Assembly: GCA_964461815.1 (NCBI GenBank)
Contig: CAYWVF010000006.1
Location: 1-64,000 of the forward strand
Length of the DNA stretch: 64,000 nt
Source of the DNA: JAAZBA01 sp964461815
GTDB taxonomy: Bacteria > Bacillota > Clostridia > Oscillospirales > QAMX01
Reading direction: 5' to 3'
A program made the position numbers and the translations under genes. The notes beneath the pieces were generated by a model. The model ran no database searches, was not told where the DNA came from, and was given only the letters and a program-made list of their open reading frames with translations. This document shows positions 33,664-42,683 of the stretch, piece by piece (position 1 is the first letter of the stretch; each line of letters opens with the position of its first letter).

Positions 33664-33699
33664 AAGCCTCCTATAGCAAAAAAATACTATAGGAGGCTT
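33664..33699. terminator. Hairpin between convergent genes, weak tail
   Basis: A 13-bp perfect stem (33664-33676 with 33687-33699) with an A-rich loop separates the S-layer-domain gene and the leftward dehydrogenase. Neither side has a proper U-tract, so termination is likely but not certain. Confidence 0.55.
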
Positions 33700-33740
33700 A
33701 TTCACTGTCTGCTTATGAGCAGCCGCTTTTATCACGATCT

Positions 33741-34706
33741 CTATTGATCACGTTTTGCATATCCCGCTTCAAAATCTATCAGATTTCTAAGCTTTCTTCC
33801 ACTGAGGAATCTTTCAAGATTATCTGCTGCGATCTCGACTATACGGTCATGTGTTGCCGCAAGATGAAAATAGCCTGACACATGAGGTGTAACAACAATA
33901 TTCTTTATTTTCCACATGCGATGCTCCGGCGGTAACGGCTCCGGATCGGTCACATCAAGTGCAGCTCCTCCGAGCTTACCCGACTCTACCGCATCACAAA
34001 GTGCATCCGTATCTATCGCATTACCGCGGCCTACATTCAGCACCACAGCTCCGTCCTTCATATTCGCAATACGTTCACGTGAAAGTATTCTATACGTTGC
34101 AGGTGTACTCGGCAAGCTCATGGCAACTACATCCGCACGAGGAAGCAGCTCGTCGAGCTCATCCGTCAAATGCATCTCGTCAACATAATCCGGCTTGTCA
34201 TTGTGTACTCTGCGTACACCTATAACATATGCGCCGAGAGCCTTCATCTTACGTGCAAAATCGCCTCCGATATCGCCCATACCGAGCACAAGAACGACGC
34301 TGCCCTCGATACCCTTGACATTACCCATATCGAGCCACTTACTTTCCGACTGATTATCACGATACAAATGCAGCTTCTTTTGCAGCATAAACAGTGAGCC
34401 TATCATATGCTCACTTATAGCAAGCCCATATGCACCTGTAGCATTGGCAAGCTGAGCCTGTGGCGGAACCACGCCCTCGGCAATATATTCATTGACACCG
34501 GCAGTCGATACCTGTAAAAGCTCCAGCTTTTCACTTTCCCTTATAAGCTCCGCTTTTACCGTACCTATTATCACGTTTGCCGACTGTACCATATCACGAG
34601 TCAACTGTTCACCGCTCAAAAATAATATTTCATTGTCTCCTGCAGCTCTCTCAAGTCTTGCTCTGTGATGTGCCTCTGTCTTTATGGTAACGATTATTCT
34701 CTTCAT
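33741..34706 (-). CDS. D-isomer-specific 2-hydroxyacid dehydrogenase family protein
   Basis: A 321-residue NAD-dependent dehydrogenase. The cofactor fold is VLGMGDIGGDFARKMKALG; the catalytic triad appears as Arg in NVGRGNAIDTDAL, Glu in DVTDPEPLPPEH and His in VVTPHVSGYF. It reduces or oxidises a 2-keto/2-hydroxy acid; the shape resembles the hydroxypyruvate/phosphoglycerate dehydrogenase-like branch, but the substrate is not predictable. GAGGT lies 5 bases before the ATG, and it starts 3 bases after the flavodoxin gene stop, so they form an operon. Confidence 0.88.
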   Translation of the reverse strand: MKRIIVTIKTEAHHRARLERAAGDNEILFLSGEQLTRDMVQSANVIIGTVKAELIRESEKLELLQVSTAGVNEYIAEGVVPPQAQLANATGAYGLAISEHMIGSLFMLQKKLHLYRDNQSESKWLDMGNVKGIEGSVVLVLGMGDIGGDFARKMKALGAYVIGVRRVHNDKPDYVDEMHLTDELDELLPRADVVAMSLPSTPATYRILSRERIANMKDGAVVLNVGRGNAIDTDALCDAVESGKLGGAALDVTDPEPLPPEHRMWKIKNIVVTPHVSGYFHLAATHDRIVEIAADNLERFLSGRKLRNLIDFEAGYAKRDQ

Positions 34707-34709
34707 ACT

Positions 34710-35210
34710 CTACCTCGACTCAAGCGCATTCTTTACCGAATCCGCTAATCTCTGTATTGCCTGTATATCTATACACGGCAGCTTATGTTCCTTTTTTACA
34801 TCTGTATTGCTCATAACAGCTTTAAGCACGAATCTATCGAAGCTGCTCATCTTATCAAGTGGAAAGTCTCCGCCAAAGCACTCCTCGGAGCACGCATGTT
34901 CAAGAGCCAGCTTGTGGAAGTTAGTGCTGAAATACTGCTTGGCATTTGATATGAAGCCGCAGCATATATAATATGCGGTGACCTTTTTTCGCAATGTCTG
35001 CACATTCCTCAAAACGAAATTCTTTGCCCTTCGATCAAGAAGTCCATATCTTATAGAACCGCCCACTATTACAGCATCGTACATATCTATATTGGGATCT
35101 CTTACCTTTCTCAGATCAACAACGCTTGCATCCGGCAAAAGGTCTGCAAGCAGCTCGGCACATTTACGAGATGTTCCGGTTTTGCTACCGTATGCTATCA
35201 ATATACTCAT
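34710..35210 (-). CDS. Flavodoxin-domain protein
   Basis: A 166-residue FMN-binding protein. The phosphate loop is GSKTGTSRKCAELL at the N-terminus, and VIVGGSIRYGLLDRRAKNFV resembles the flavodoxin_5/HemG-type domain (menaquinone-dependent protoporphyrinogen oxidase group) more than electron-carrier flavodoxins. No heme genes are nearby. GGGAG lies 9 bases before the ATG. It is between rodA and the 2-hydroxyacid dehydrogenase gene in a leftward cluster. Confidence 0.75.
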   Translation of the reverse strand: MSILIAYGSKTGTSRKCAELLADLLPDASVVDLRKVRDPNIDMYDAVIVGGSIRYGLLDRRAKNFVLRNVQTLRKKVTAYYICCGFISNAKQYFSTNFHKLALEHACSEECFGGDFPLDKMSSFDRFVLKAVMSNTDVKKEHKLPCIDIQAIQRLADSVKNALESR

Positions 35211-35228
35211 TTATAATTTCTCCCATAT

Positions 35229-36377
35229 TCATGCTTGAGATGTACCGTCAAGCTCACTCATCAGATCTCTGTTTCGTTTTTCTCTCATCCGCACACCGGC
35301 AACGATCCCCAGTGCGGCATACATTGCAATAATAGATGTACCTCCATAGCTGAAAAACGGCAGCGTAAGCCCTATTACAGGCAGCACACCGATATTCATT
35401 CCTATATTCAGGCACGTCTGAAAAATAAACATTCCGGCAACACCCATGCATATGACCGATGATATGCTTCCTGCTGTCCTAAAGGCTATATACACGCATC
35501 GCACAACTACCAAAAGCAGCAGTAATATTATACATGCACAGCCTATATACCCCAGTTCTTCACCTGCAACGGAAAATATAGAATCGGTATGCTTCGCAGG
35601 TATTATACTGTACTGCGTCTGTGAGCCTTTGAGCAGACCCTTTCCGAGTATACCTCCAGCTCTCAGTGCTATCTTACTTTGCGTCGCCTGCCATGTAACA
35701 TCAGCATCAAGCTCAGGATAAAATATGACCAGTATCCTCAGCTGCTGATATTCATCCAGCAGCATATTCCATATGAGCGGTATAGACGACAATGCTACCG
35801 CACCACATGCTGCAAACCATCTCAGCTTTACCCCTGCTGCGAACATCATAAAGCAGGCGATAAACAGAAAAGCCAGCGTCATTCCGTCGTCCTTGGAAAA
35901 AAGCATTACAAAACCTGCTGTTATACCGGCATGCGCTATAAGTGACAAGAACGGAAGAGGTCTGTTGAGCTTATTTCCGAGTGCGTTGATATGCCCTGCA
36001 AATGATACTATGAATATTATTTTTCCCAGCTCAGACGGTTGGATGCCGATCTTTCCGAATCTTATCCAGCCTTTGTTACCTCCCTCGGCAACTCCGAAAA
36101 AATACAGAGAACCGAGCAGAAGCAGATTGAATATAAGTATCGGTACCCAAAAGCGAGATATAAATTCTATATCGAACATTGCTGCAATGAAATATACCAA
36201 TATTCCAACACAAACAGCAAAAAGCTGCACATTTACATACTGCATTGTATTGTAGCTGTATGTGGCACTGTATATCAGCACAAGCCCATATCCGCTCGCA
36301 ATAATCGCTATAAGCAGCAGTAGCTTATCTATATATCTGACATACATCCTAAGGTCATACCATAAGCGTTTTAACAC
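35229..36377 (-). CDS. rodA: Peptidoglycan glycosyltransferase RodA (FtsW/RodA/SpoVE family)
   Basis: A SEDS-family polymerase of 382 residues with about ten membrane helices, extending glycan strands from lipid II. FGKIGIQPSELGK and the catalytic-loop aspartates of FSKDDGMTLAF are visible, as is the C-terminal signature GMNIGVLPVIGLTLPFFSYGG. A GTG start at 36377 is preferred since GAGGG is 8 bases upstream; a TTG six codons earlier sits on top of that site. It is 28 bases after the nucleotidyltransferase stop. Assignment as RodA rather than FtsW or SpoVE rests on overall likeness and is not certain. Confidence 0.85.
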   Translation of the reverse strand: MLKRLWYDLRMYVRYIDKLLLLIAIIASGYGLVLIYSATYSYNTMQYVNVQLFAVCVGILVYFIAAMFDIEFISRFWVPILIFNLLLLGSLYFFGVAEGGNKGWIRFGKIGIQPSELGKIIFIVSFAGHINALGNKLNRPLPFLSLIAHAGITAGFVMLFSKDDGMTLAFLFIACFMMFAAGVKLRWFAACGAVALSSIPLIWNMLLDEYQQLRILVIFYPELDADVTWQATQSKIALRAGGILGKGLLKGSQTQYSIIPAKHTDSIFSVAGEELGYIGCACIILLLLLVVVRCVYIAFRTAGSISSVICMGVAGMFIFQTCLNIGMNIGVLPVIGLTLPFFSYGGTSIIAMYAALGIVAGVRMREKRNRDLMSELDGTSQA

Positions 36378-36405
36378 AAGCAATACCCTCTGCAAAAATT
36401 ATATT

Positions 36406-37176
36406 TTATTTATCTATCAGGTCATACATATAGTGGCAAAAATCAAGCACACGTGACTTATCCGATGTCATTTTACGGCTGTACACATAACAGTTGAGCG
36501 CATCCGATATGATATCGTCATAAGGTGTTTTGCCGATCATATATTCTCCGCCCTGTTTTTTTGAAATAATGGCGCCGTCCCTGAAATATGCAAAGGATCG
36601 GCACAGATTCAAAACGTAATACATCGGAGTATCATCTGTGATCGTCTCACCGTCGATTATCTCATCGTCCTCGGCTCTGATGTCACCGAACACGCTGTCT
36701 ATGTAGTATTCTTTCTTTACTTCTCCGAATTTTTCCTCGATCGGATCACCGTAAAGCACTATTCCTGTCTTCTTTATAACTGTAAAATGTGCCGCAAGGT
36801 CAATATCGGTCTTTTCCTCATCCGAGCATATCGAATCAGGATCACGTTCGTACTGTTCACGCCAATATTCTGAAAAGTGCAGCTCAAATGGAGTAGGATA
36901 AACAAAGTTTTTCGCATATTTATCCAAAACGATACTCATCTCCAGTCCCTTATCGGGAGCAGCCTTTCTTAAGCCGTACATGAGCTTCAAAATTTCCAGC
37001 TTTTCTTCACGATCTATTTTATCACGTACAGTTACTATATAATCTATATCGCTTTTGTCAGGATTATAGCAGCCGAACGCAACAGAGCCATGAACATAAA
37101 AGCCTGTCATATTGTCTCCGAGTATCCTTTTATATCCATCTAAAAGTGTATTCAAAACATCTTTATACGATTCCAT
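36406..37176 (-). CDS. ANT(9)/AadA-like nucleotidyltransferase
   Basis: A 256-residue protein with an N-terminal polymerase-beta-type nucleotidyltransferase fold: GFYVHGSVAFGCYNPDKSD followed by the Asp-x-Asp-like DIDYIVTV metal site, then a helical DUF4111 C-terminal domain. It resembles streptomycin/spectinomycin adenylyltransferases (AadA, Spw), but the likeness is limited and it lies in a housekeeping context next to rodA, without mobile-element signs. Resistance is possible but unproven. It has its own extended -10 promoter and a weak SD. Confidence 0.75.
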   Translation of the reverse strand: MESYKDVLNTLLDGYKRILGDNMTGFYVHGSVAFGCYNPDKSDIDYIVTVRDKIDREEKLEILKLMYGLRKAAPDKGLEMSIVLDKYAKNFVYPTPFELHFSEYWREQYERDPDSICSDEEKTDIDLAAHFTVIKKTGIVLYGDPIEEKFGEVKKEYYIDSVFGDIRAEDDEIIDGETITDDTPMYYVLNLCRSFAYFRDGAIISKKQGGEYMIGKTPYDDIISDALNCYVYSRKMTSDKSRVLDFCHYMYDLIDK

Positions 37177-37216
37177 TTTATGATCTCACATTTCACGAAT
37201 TTACTTATCCATTAAT

Positions 37217-37245
37217 ATTATATCAAAGCATAAACAACAAAGCAA
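37217..37245 (-). promoter_or_regulatory. Promoter of the nucleotidyltransferase-rodA cluster, extended -10
   Basis: Minus-strand TTGCTT (37245-37240), 17-bp spacer, TATAAT (37222-37217) preceded by TGA, 41 bases before the ATG. Confidence 0.6.
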
Positions 37246-37313
37246 GAACAAAAATCTTAATATATGAATGAATAAAACGATTTATTCTCATTTAAAACTT
37301 GTATTTTCACACA

Positions 37314-37342
37314 TTGCGTTATTCGATCCGACATGCTATAAT
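37314..37342 (+). promoter_or_regulatory. metA promoter, extended -10
   Basis: TTGCGT (37314-37319), 17-bp spacer, TATAAT (37337-37342) with TGC before it. The leader is only about 30 bases, so no SAM riboswitch fits between promoter and gene. Confidence 0.65.
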
Positions 37343-37377
37343 ATTATCATCGAGCCTCAATGAAAGGAGCATAATTT

Positions 37378-38301
37378 ATGCCAATTAAAATCCCGGAATC
37401 CCTTCCTGCATACTCTGTGCTTGAGAGTGAAAACATCTTCGTCATGAGTGAAAAACGTGCTGTGACACAGGATATACGTCCGCTCAAGCTTTTGATATTA
37501 AACATTATGCCCACAAAAATCACGACCGAAACACAGCTTCTGCGCTGCTTATCGAATACACCTCTTCAAATTGAGGTCGAATTTCTTCAAACATCAACAT
37601 ACAAATCAAAAAACACTTCCGCCGAGCATCTGCTCACGTTCTATAAGACCTTCGACCAGGTCAGAAATAACCGTTACGATGGTATGATAATAACAGGAGC
37701 ACCTGTCGAAACGCTCGAATTTGAAGACGTTCATTACTGGAAAGAGCTGTGCGACATTTTCGAGTGGACAAAAACGAACGTCTACTCTGTATTCCATATC
37801 TGCTGGGGCGCACAGGCAGGTCTGTACTATCACTATGGTATTCCGAAATACGAGCTGCCCAAAAAGATGTTCGGCATATTCCGTCACAAAATACACGTAA
37901 AAAACGAGCCTCTGCTCCGAGGCTTTAACGAATATTTCAATGCTCCTCATTCACGTCATACGGAGGTTCGCATGGAGGATATCGTCAAGGTGCCGGAGCT
38001 GAAAATACTGGCTACCTCCGATATTGCCGGAATGTATCTTATCATGGCTAAGGGTGGTCGTCAGATATTCGTAATGGGTCATTCGGAATATGATGCAGAT
38101 ACGCTTGCAGGCGAGTATTTCCGTGATGTCAACAAGGGACTTGATATCGAAGTTCCGTACAACTATTTCCCGGATAATGATCCGACAAAGGAGCCTACAG
38201 TCACATGGAGAGCTCATTCTGCTCTGCTCTATTCAAACTGGCTCAACTATTACGTCTACCAGAGCACTCCATATAACCTTGATGAGCTTGAAACACACTG
38301 A
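37378..38301 (+). CDS. metAA: Homoserine O-acetyltransferase (MetA type)
   Basis: A 307-residue HTS-family enzyme for the first committed step of methionine synthesis. The nucleophile is Cys142 (HICWGAQAG), with His and Glu of MGHSEYD as partners. Residue 111 is Glu in TGAPVETLEF; in characterised MetA proteins Glu111 marks acetyl-CoA users, Gly111 succinyl-CoA users. The product is therefore likely O-acetylhomoserine. AAAGGAG lies 8 bases before the ATG. It stands alone between its own promoter and terminator. Confidence 0.95.
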   Translation: MPIKIPESLPAYSVLESENIFVMSEKRAVTQDIRPLKLLILNIMPTKITTETQLLRCLSNTPLQIEVEFLQTSTYKSKNTSAEHLLTFYKTFDQVRNNRYDGMIITGAPVETLEFEDVHYWKELCDIFEWTKTNVYSVFHICWGAQAGLYYHYGIPKYELPKKMFGIFRHKIHVKNEPLLRGFNEYFNAPHSRHTEVRMEDIVKVPELKILATSDIAGMYLIMAKGGRQIFVMGHSEYDADTLAGEYFRDVNKGLDIEVPYNYFPDNDPTKEPTVTWRAHSALLYSNWLNYYVYQSTPYNLDELETH

Positions 38302-38334
38302 CTGCTCGTTCGATAAAATCGTATATGTATTTAC

Positions 38335-38380
38335 ATTTTGGTCATTTGGAAATCGCATTCCGAATGGCCAAAATTTTGTT
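38335..38380 (+). terminator. metA terminator
   Basis: A 17-bp stem with one G-U-type mismatch (38335-38351 with 38358-38374), 6-base loop and T-rich tail. Confidence 0.75.
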
Positions 38381-38434
38381 TATATTCAATTTAGAATTTG
38401 ATATTATAATATACTGTGCAAATGGGGGTATATT

Positions 38435-39442
38435 ATGAAACATAAAAAAACCAAGCTGACAAAGCATGTCAAGCCTTCTTCCGCAAGCATCATAACTACA
38501 GATATTGAAAAGGAAAGTCTGGAGCTACTCAATATTTCCGATAAAACGAGAGAAAATATATCTGAGTACTATGCACTCATTGCAAATGCCGAGCAGACAA
38601 AAGAGATGGATGATGAAGTCATCGCAAAGGTCGATTCATTTAAACGTGCAAGCGCAAACATAGGGAAAGCATATATACAGACTATAGACCTCAGTGATGA
38701 GCTTAATGCACGATGGTCTGATTTGAAAAGCAGCAAGAGAAAGCGTCTGCTTCCCGCCGCACCGACTAACGCTTCTATCGATATGTCTGAATTGGAGTCC
38801 GATCATTTTGCACGCGGACTGAACATGTATAAGCTGCTTCTCATATGCTTTGTCGGCAGCTTTTTAGGCGTCGTGATCGAGCTTCTATACTGCTACGTCA
38901 CAAATGGTTATTTTGAAAGCCGCTCTGGTTTGGTATACGGTCCGTTTAATCTGCTCTACGGAGTCGGTGCTGTCGCACTTTCAGCTTCTCTGTACAAATT
39001 CAGGAACAGAGGAAAGTGGCTCTCATTTCTCGGAGGCTTCATCGTCGGCAGTGCAGTGGAATATGTGTGTTCCTGGGGTCAAGAGCTTATTTTCGGCTCA
39101 CGTTCATGGGATTACACACATCTTCCGTTCAATATCAACGGCAGGATATGTCTTATGTATTCTATCTTCTGGGGATTTCTCAGTATTTTCTGGGTCAAAG
39201 AGGTCTATCCTCGAATGGCAAAATGGATACTTAAGATACCTAACAGGAGTGGCAAGCTCATAACATGGATACTCGTCGTATTCTTTGCTTTCAATGCCTG
39301 TGTAACAGGGCTATCCGTTTACAGATGGTCGGAAAGACTCAACGATACTGAGCCATCAAATCGGTTTTTGGAATTTATCGATGATCGATTCCCCGATGAA
39401 CGAATGGAGCGTATATTTGCGAATATGGATTTCGTGAATTAA
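38435..39442 (+). CDS. CmpB-family putative ABC transporter permease (DUF1113/PF06541)
   Basis: A 335-residue protein. Residues 1-120 are charged and helical, probably cytoplasmic and with coiled-coil character; residues 130-300 hold about five membrane helices with the family marks NGYFESRSGLVYGPFNLLYG and SWDYTHLPFNINGRICLMYS. The family is annotated as an ABC permease component, but no partner genes of that kind are adjacent and function is unknown. The long N-terminal extension is not part of the usual domain. A fused ABC exporter follows 155 bases later behind its own likely promoter. Confidence 0.75.
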   Translation: MKHKKTKLTKHVKPSSASIITTDIEKESLELLNISDKTRENISEYYALIANAEQTKEMDDEVIAKVDSFKRASANIGKAYIQTIDLSDELNARWSDLKSSKRKRLLPAAPTNASIDMSELESDHFARGLNMYKLLLICFVGSFLGVVIELLYCYVTNGYFESRSGLVYGPFNLLYGVGAVALSASLYKFRNRGKWLSFLGGFIVGSAVEYVCSWGQELIFGSRSWDYTHLPFNINGRICLMYSIFWGFLSIFWVKEVYPRMAKWILKIPNRSGKLITWILVVFFAFNACVTGLSVYRWSERLNDTEPSNRFLEFIDDRFPDERMERIFANMDFVN

Positions 39443-39536
39443 ATTTTTATTATTTAACGTCAATTTGACGATTTTATCGTTCAAATCATCACCAATCTGT
39501 CATTTTATGTCAACACATTCAGCTTGATTTCGATAT

Positions 39537-39565
39537 TTTAAAAGAGTAGAATTATTACGTATAAT
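39537..39565 (+). promoter_or_regulatory. Promoter of the ABC exporter gene
   Basis: TTTAAA (39537-39542), 17-bp spacer, TATAAT (39560-39565). The -35 is weak and there is no TGn. Confidence 0.45.
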
Positions 39566-39597
39566 AGATATTATGTTCTTGGAAAGGATTTATTTGA

Positions 39598-42500
39598 ATG
39601 CTTGAACTAAAGAGAATCACTAAAGACTATCCTGCCGGAGACGGTACCGTACATGCTCTGCAGGGTATAGATCTGAAATTCAGAAAAAGTGAATTCGTAT
39701 CTATCCTCGGACCATCCGGCTGTGGTAAAACTACGATGCTAAACATCATCGGTGGTCTGGATCAGTATACGAGCGGAGATCTAGTTATAAACGGCACATC
39801 CACAAAGGATTTTAAGGACAGGGATTGGGACACCTACAGGAATCATTCCATCGGATTCGTTTTTCAAAGCTACAATCTCATACCGCATCAGTCCGTTCTT
39901 CAAAACGTAGAGCTCGCACTCAGCCTTTCGGGTGTTTCAAAATCCGAGAGAAGAAAGCGTGCGAAAAAGGCTCTTGAAGAGGTCGGTCTCTCCACGCAGA
40001 TCAATAAAAAGCCAAGCGAAATGTCGGGCGGTCAGATGCAGCGTGTAGCTATCGCACGTGCCATAGTAAATAATCCCGATATAATCCTTGCCGACGAGCC
40101 TACAGGTGCTCTCGACAGTGAAACGAGCGTACAGGTAATGGATATCCTCAAGGATATATCAAAGGACAGACTCGTTATCATGGTCACTCACAATCCCGAC
40201 ATCGCGGAAAAATATTCTACACGTATCGTTCGAATGCTTGACGGTACGATAATCTCCGATTCTGCACCATTAAATGCCGAGGAGGTACGTCGTGAGCACG
40301 AGCTGGAGGCTGCATCTACCATAGGAAAGACAAAGAAGCCGTCTATGTCCTTTGCTACATCCTTTGGACTATCTCTGAAAAACCTTTTCACGAAAAAAGG
40401 ACGTACGATCCTTACATCCTTCGCAGGCAGCATAGGCATTATAGGTATCGCTCTGATATTCGCTGTATCTAACGGTATGACCACGTATATAAATACCGTC
40501 CAAGAGGACACGCTATCATCATATCCTCTGACACTTGAAGCGCAGCATACCGATCTCGGTTCTCTGATGGAAACATTTATAAGCACTGCCAAGTCCTATG
40601 ACGACCATGAGCTTGACGCAGTCTATCAAAAGCCGGTCGTTTATGACCTTGTAAATTCACTCAACTCCATCGAAACAAAGGAGAACGATCTTAAGTCATT
40701 CAAAAAATACATAGAATCTGAGATCGACAGTGTCGAAAACGAGGGTGAGCTCAAAGAAGCTATCAGCGGCATACAGTATACATACGATATTGATCTGCTT
40801 ATCTACACCGAAAATGTTGACGGGAAAATAATTCCATCGGATATGCAGCAGCTGATGGAAGATATACTCATGAAATATTTTGGTCAGAGTATGTTTTCTG
40901 TCGATGACCTTGGTTCATCATCACTCTTAAGCAGCACTTCATCAATGTCTTCAATGCGTAACGCCGTTTCCATGGTATGGCAGGAAATGCTTCCCGGAGA
41001 TCACGGCAAGCTCATCAGTCCGCTGCTTGAAAAGCAGTACGATGTAGTATACGGCTCATGGCCCACCGAATACAACGAGGTAGTTCTGGTGCTCGACGAG
41101 AACAACGAGCTTGATGATATGACACTTTATGCACTCGGACTCAAATCCGAAGATGATATAGATGCTATCGTTGATGCTGCCTTTAACAAGAAGGAGCTTG
41201 AGGTCGATAGGCAGACATGGACGTATGAAGAGATCTGCGACATGGAATTTCGCACAGTTCTCAGCTCCGACTGCTACACATATGACGAATCTACAGGTCT
41301 TTACACCGATCTGCGTGATACAGACGCCGGTCTTAAGTATTTATACGATAATGGTATGACTCTTAAGGTCTCCGGCATCGTTCGTCCGAATGTAGATGCA
41401 TTGTCCGCAATGCTTACAGGCTCCATAGGCTATACCTCGGAGCTTACAGAATACATAATCGAACAGTCCAGGGGCAGCAATGCAATAAAAGCTCAGCTTG
41501 ATGATCCGCAGCATGATATTTTCACAGGTCTACCATTCAACGAAACAACAGGTGATCTGTCCGATGAGGAAAAGGAAACCGCTTTCCTTGCATATACTGA
41601 TGAGCTCGATATTCAGGGCAAAGCCGATACATATGTCGCTATAATGAGTATCCCCTCTCAGGAGCAGCTTGACGAGGCTGTTGAGCAGGCTCTCGGAAGC
41701 ATGACACGTGAGGATATGGATAATGCACTGGTACAGTCACTTACGATGCAAATGGGCATGAGTGAGGATGATATAAAAGAGTATATTTCATCTATGTCCG
41801 ACGAGGATATGACAGATCTGTTTACTCAAATGATCGCAGAGCAGACAAAGCTCCAATATGCCGAGCAGGTGCAGCAGCATCTCAGCACAATGACTACAGA
41901 GCAGCTTGCAGGTGCATTTGATATGGCAATAGACGGATTCACAACAGAGCAGTATGCCTCCTACTACGATGATATCCTTGAATTTTCATCCTCGACCTAC
42001 GACCGCAACATGCGTACACTCGGCTATGTCAATCTCGACGATCCGTCAAGCATTAATTTATTCGCATCTTCATTCGCAAACAAGGATATAATCGAGGATG
42101 CCATCACAGAATATAACGATTCCGTTGACGAGCTGTCACAAATCAGCTACACCGACTATGTAGGGCTTATGATGTCCTCTATCACAACGATCATTGATGC
42201 GATCACCTACGTACTGATAGCATTTGTCGCCATCTCGCTCATAGTATCATCTATCATGATCGGAGTTATCACACTTATTTCCGTTCAGGAGAGAACGAAG
42301 GAGATCGGTATACTCCGTGCTATCGGTGCATCAAAGAGAAATGTTTCAAGCATGTTTAATGCCGAAACCGTGATAATAGGATTCACCTCCGGTACGCTCG
42401 GTGTACTTATAACGTATCTGCTGTGCATACCAATCAATTCTATTTTGCATCATCTCACCGGAATAAACAATCTGGACGCTATCCTTCCCATACCTGTAGC

Positions 42501-42606
42501 CGTTATCCTCGTGCTGATCAGTATGGCACTTACGCTCTTGTCCGGTATCATTCCGTCAAAGAGTGCGGCAAAGAAGGACCCTGTCGTTGCTCTGAGAACC
42601 GAATAA
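39598..42606 (+). CDS. Fused ABC exporter: MacB-type ATPase plus FtsX-like permease with a large extracytoplasmic domain
   Basis: A 1002-residue single-chain transporter. Residues 1-225 are a LolD/MacB-type ATPase: Walker A GPSGCGKTT (38-46), signature SGGQMQRVAIARA, Walker B ILADEPTGALD. A first membrane helix follows near 275-295 (SIGIIGIALIFAVSNG), then about 550 residues outside the membrane rich in acidic, helical repeats. Three C-terminal helices (about 865-1000) carry the FtsX block ISVQERTKEIGILRAIGASKR and end SKSAAKKDPVVALRTE. This mechanotransmission design moves peptides or lipids from the outer leaflet rather than pumping across. The substrate is unknown. AAAGGA lies 8 bases upstream of the ATG. 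Confidence 0.9.
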   Translation: MLELKRITKDYPAGDGTVHALQGIDLKFRKSEFVSILGPSGCGKTTMLNIIGGLDQYTSGDLVINGTSTKDFKDRDWDTYRNHSIGFVFQSYNLIPHQSVLQNVELALSLSGVSKSERRKRAKKALEEVGLSTQINKKPSEMSGGQMQRVAIARAIVNNPDIILADEPTGALDSETSVQVMDILKDISKDRLVIMVTHNPDIAEKYSTRIVRMLDGTIISDSAPLNAEEVRREHELEAASTIGKTKKPSMSFATSFGLSLKNLFTKKGRTILTSFAGSIGIIGIALIFAVSNGMTTYINTVQEDTLSSYPLTLEAQHTDLGSLMETFISTAKSYDDHELDAVYQKPVVYDLVNSLNSIETKENDLKSFKKYIESEIDSVENEGELKEAISGIQYTYDIDLLIYTENVDGKIIPSDMQQLMEDILMKYFGQSMFSVDDLGSSSLLSSTSSMSSMRNAVSMVWQEMLPGDHGKLISPLLEKQYDVVYGSWPTEYNEVVLVLDENNELDDMTLYALGLKSEDDIDAIVDAAFNKKELEVDRQTWTYEEICDMEFRTVLSSDCYTYDESTGLYTDLRDTDAGLKYLYDNGMTLKVSGIVRPNVDALSAMLTGSIGYTSELTEYIIEQSRGSNAIKAQLDDPQHDIFTGLPFNETTGDLSDEEKETAFLAYTDELDIQGKADTYVAIMSIPSQEQLDEAVEQALGSMTREDMDNALVQSLTMQMGMSEDDIKEYISSMSDEDMTDLFTQMIAEQTKLQYAEQVQQHLSTMTTEQLAGAFDMAIDGFTTEQYASYYDDILEFSSSTYDRNMRTLGYVNLDDPSSINLFASSFANKDIIEDAITEYNDSVDELSQISYTDYVGLMMSSITTIIDAITYVLIAFVAISLIVSSIMIGVITLISVQERTKEIGILRAIGASKRNVSSMFNAETVIIGFTSGTLGVLITYLLCIPINSILHHLTGINNLDAILPIPVAVILVLISMALTLLSGIIPSKSAAKKDPVVALRTE

Positions 42607-42639
42607 AAGGCTTGTATATCCAATAGCTGTAAATTAATA

Positions 42640-42682
42640 AACAGAGCAGTCTCACCTGTAAGCAAAGTGAGTCTGCTCTGTT
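42640..42682. terminator. Bidirectional terminator between the ABC exporter and the MerR gene
   Basis: A 16-base stem with one internal mismatch (42640-42655 with 42667-42682), then TTTT on the plus side. Confidence 0.8.
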
Positions 42683-42683
42683 T

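Noticed and set aside
37246..37377. SAM riboswitch upstream of metA
   Set aside because: The promoter leaves a leader of about 30 bases, far too short for any SAM riboswitch class.
39443..39490. Short CGTCAA/TTGACG inverted repeat after the CmpB-family gene
   Set aside because: The stem is only six base pairs with almost no loop and no U-tract, too weak to call a terminator.
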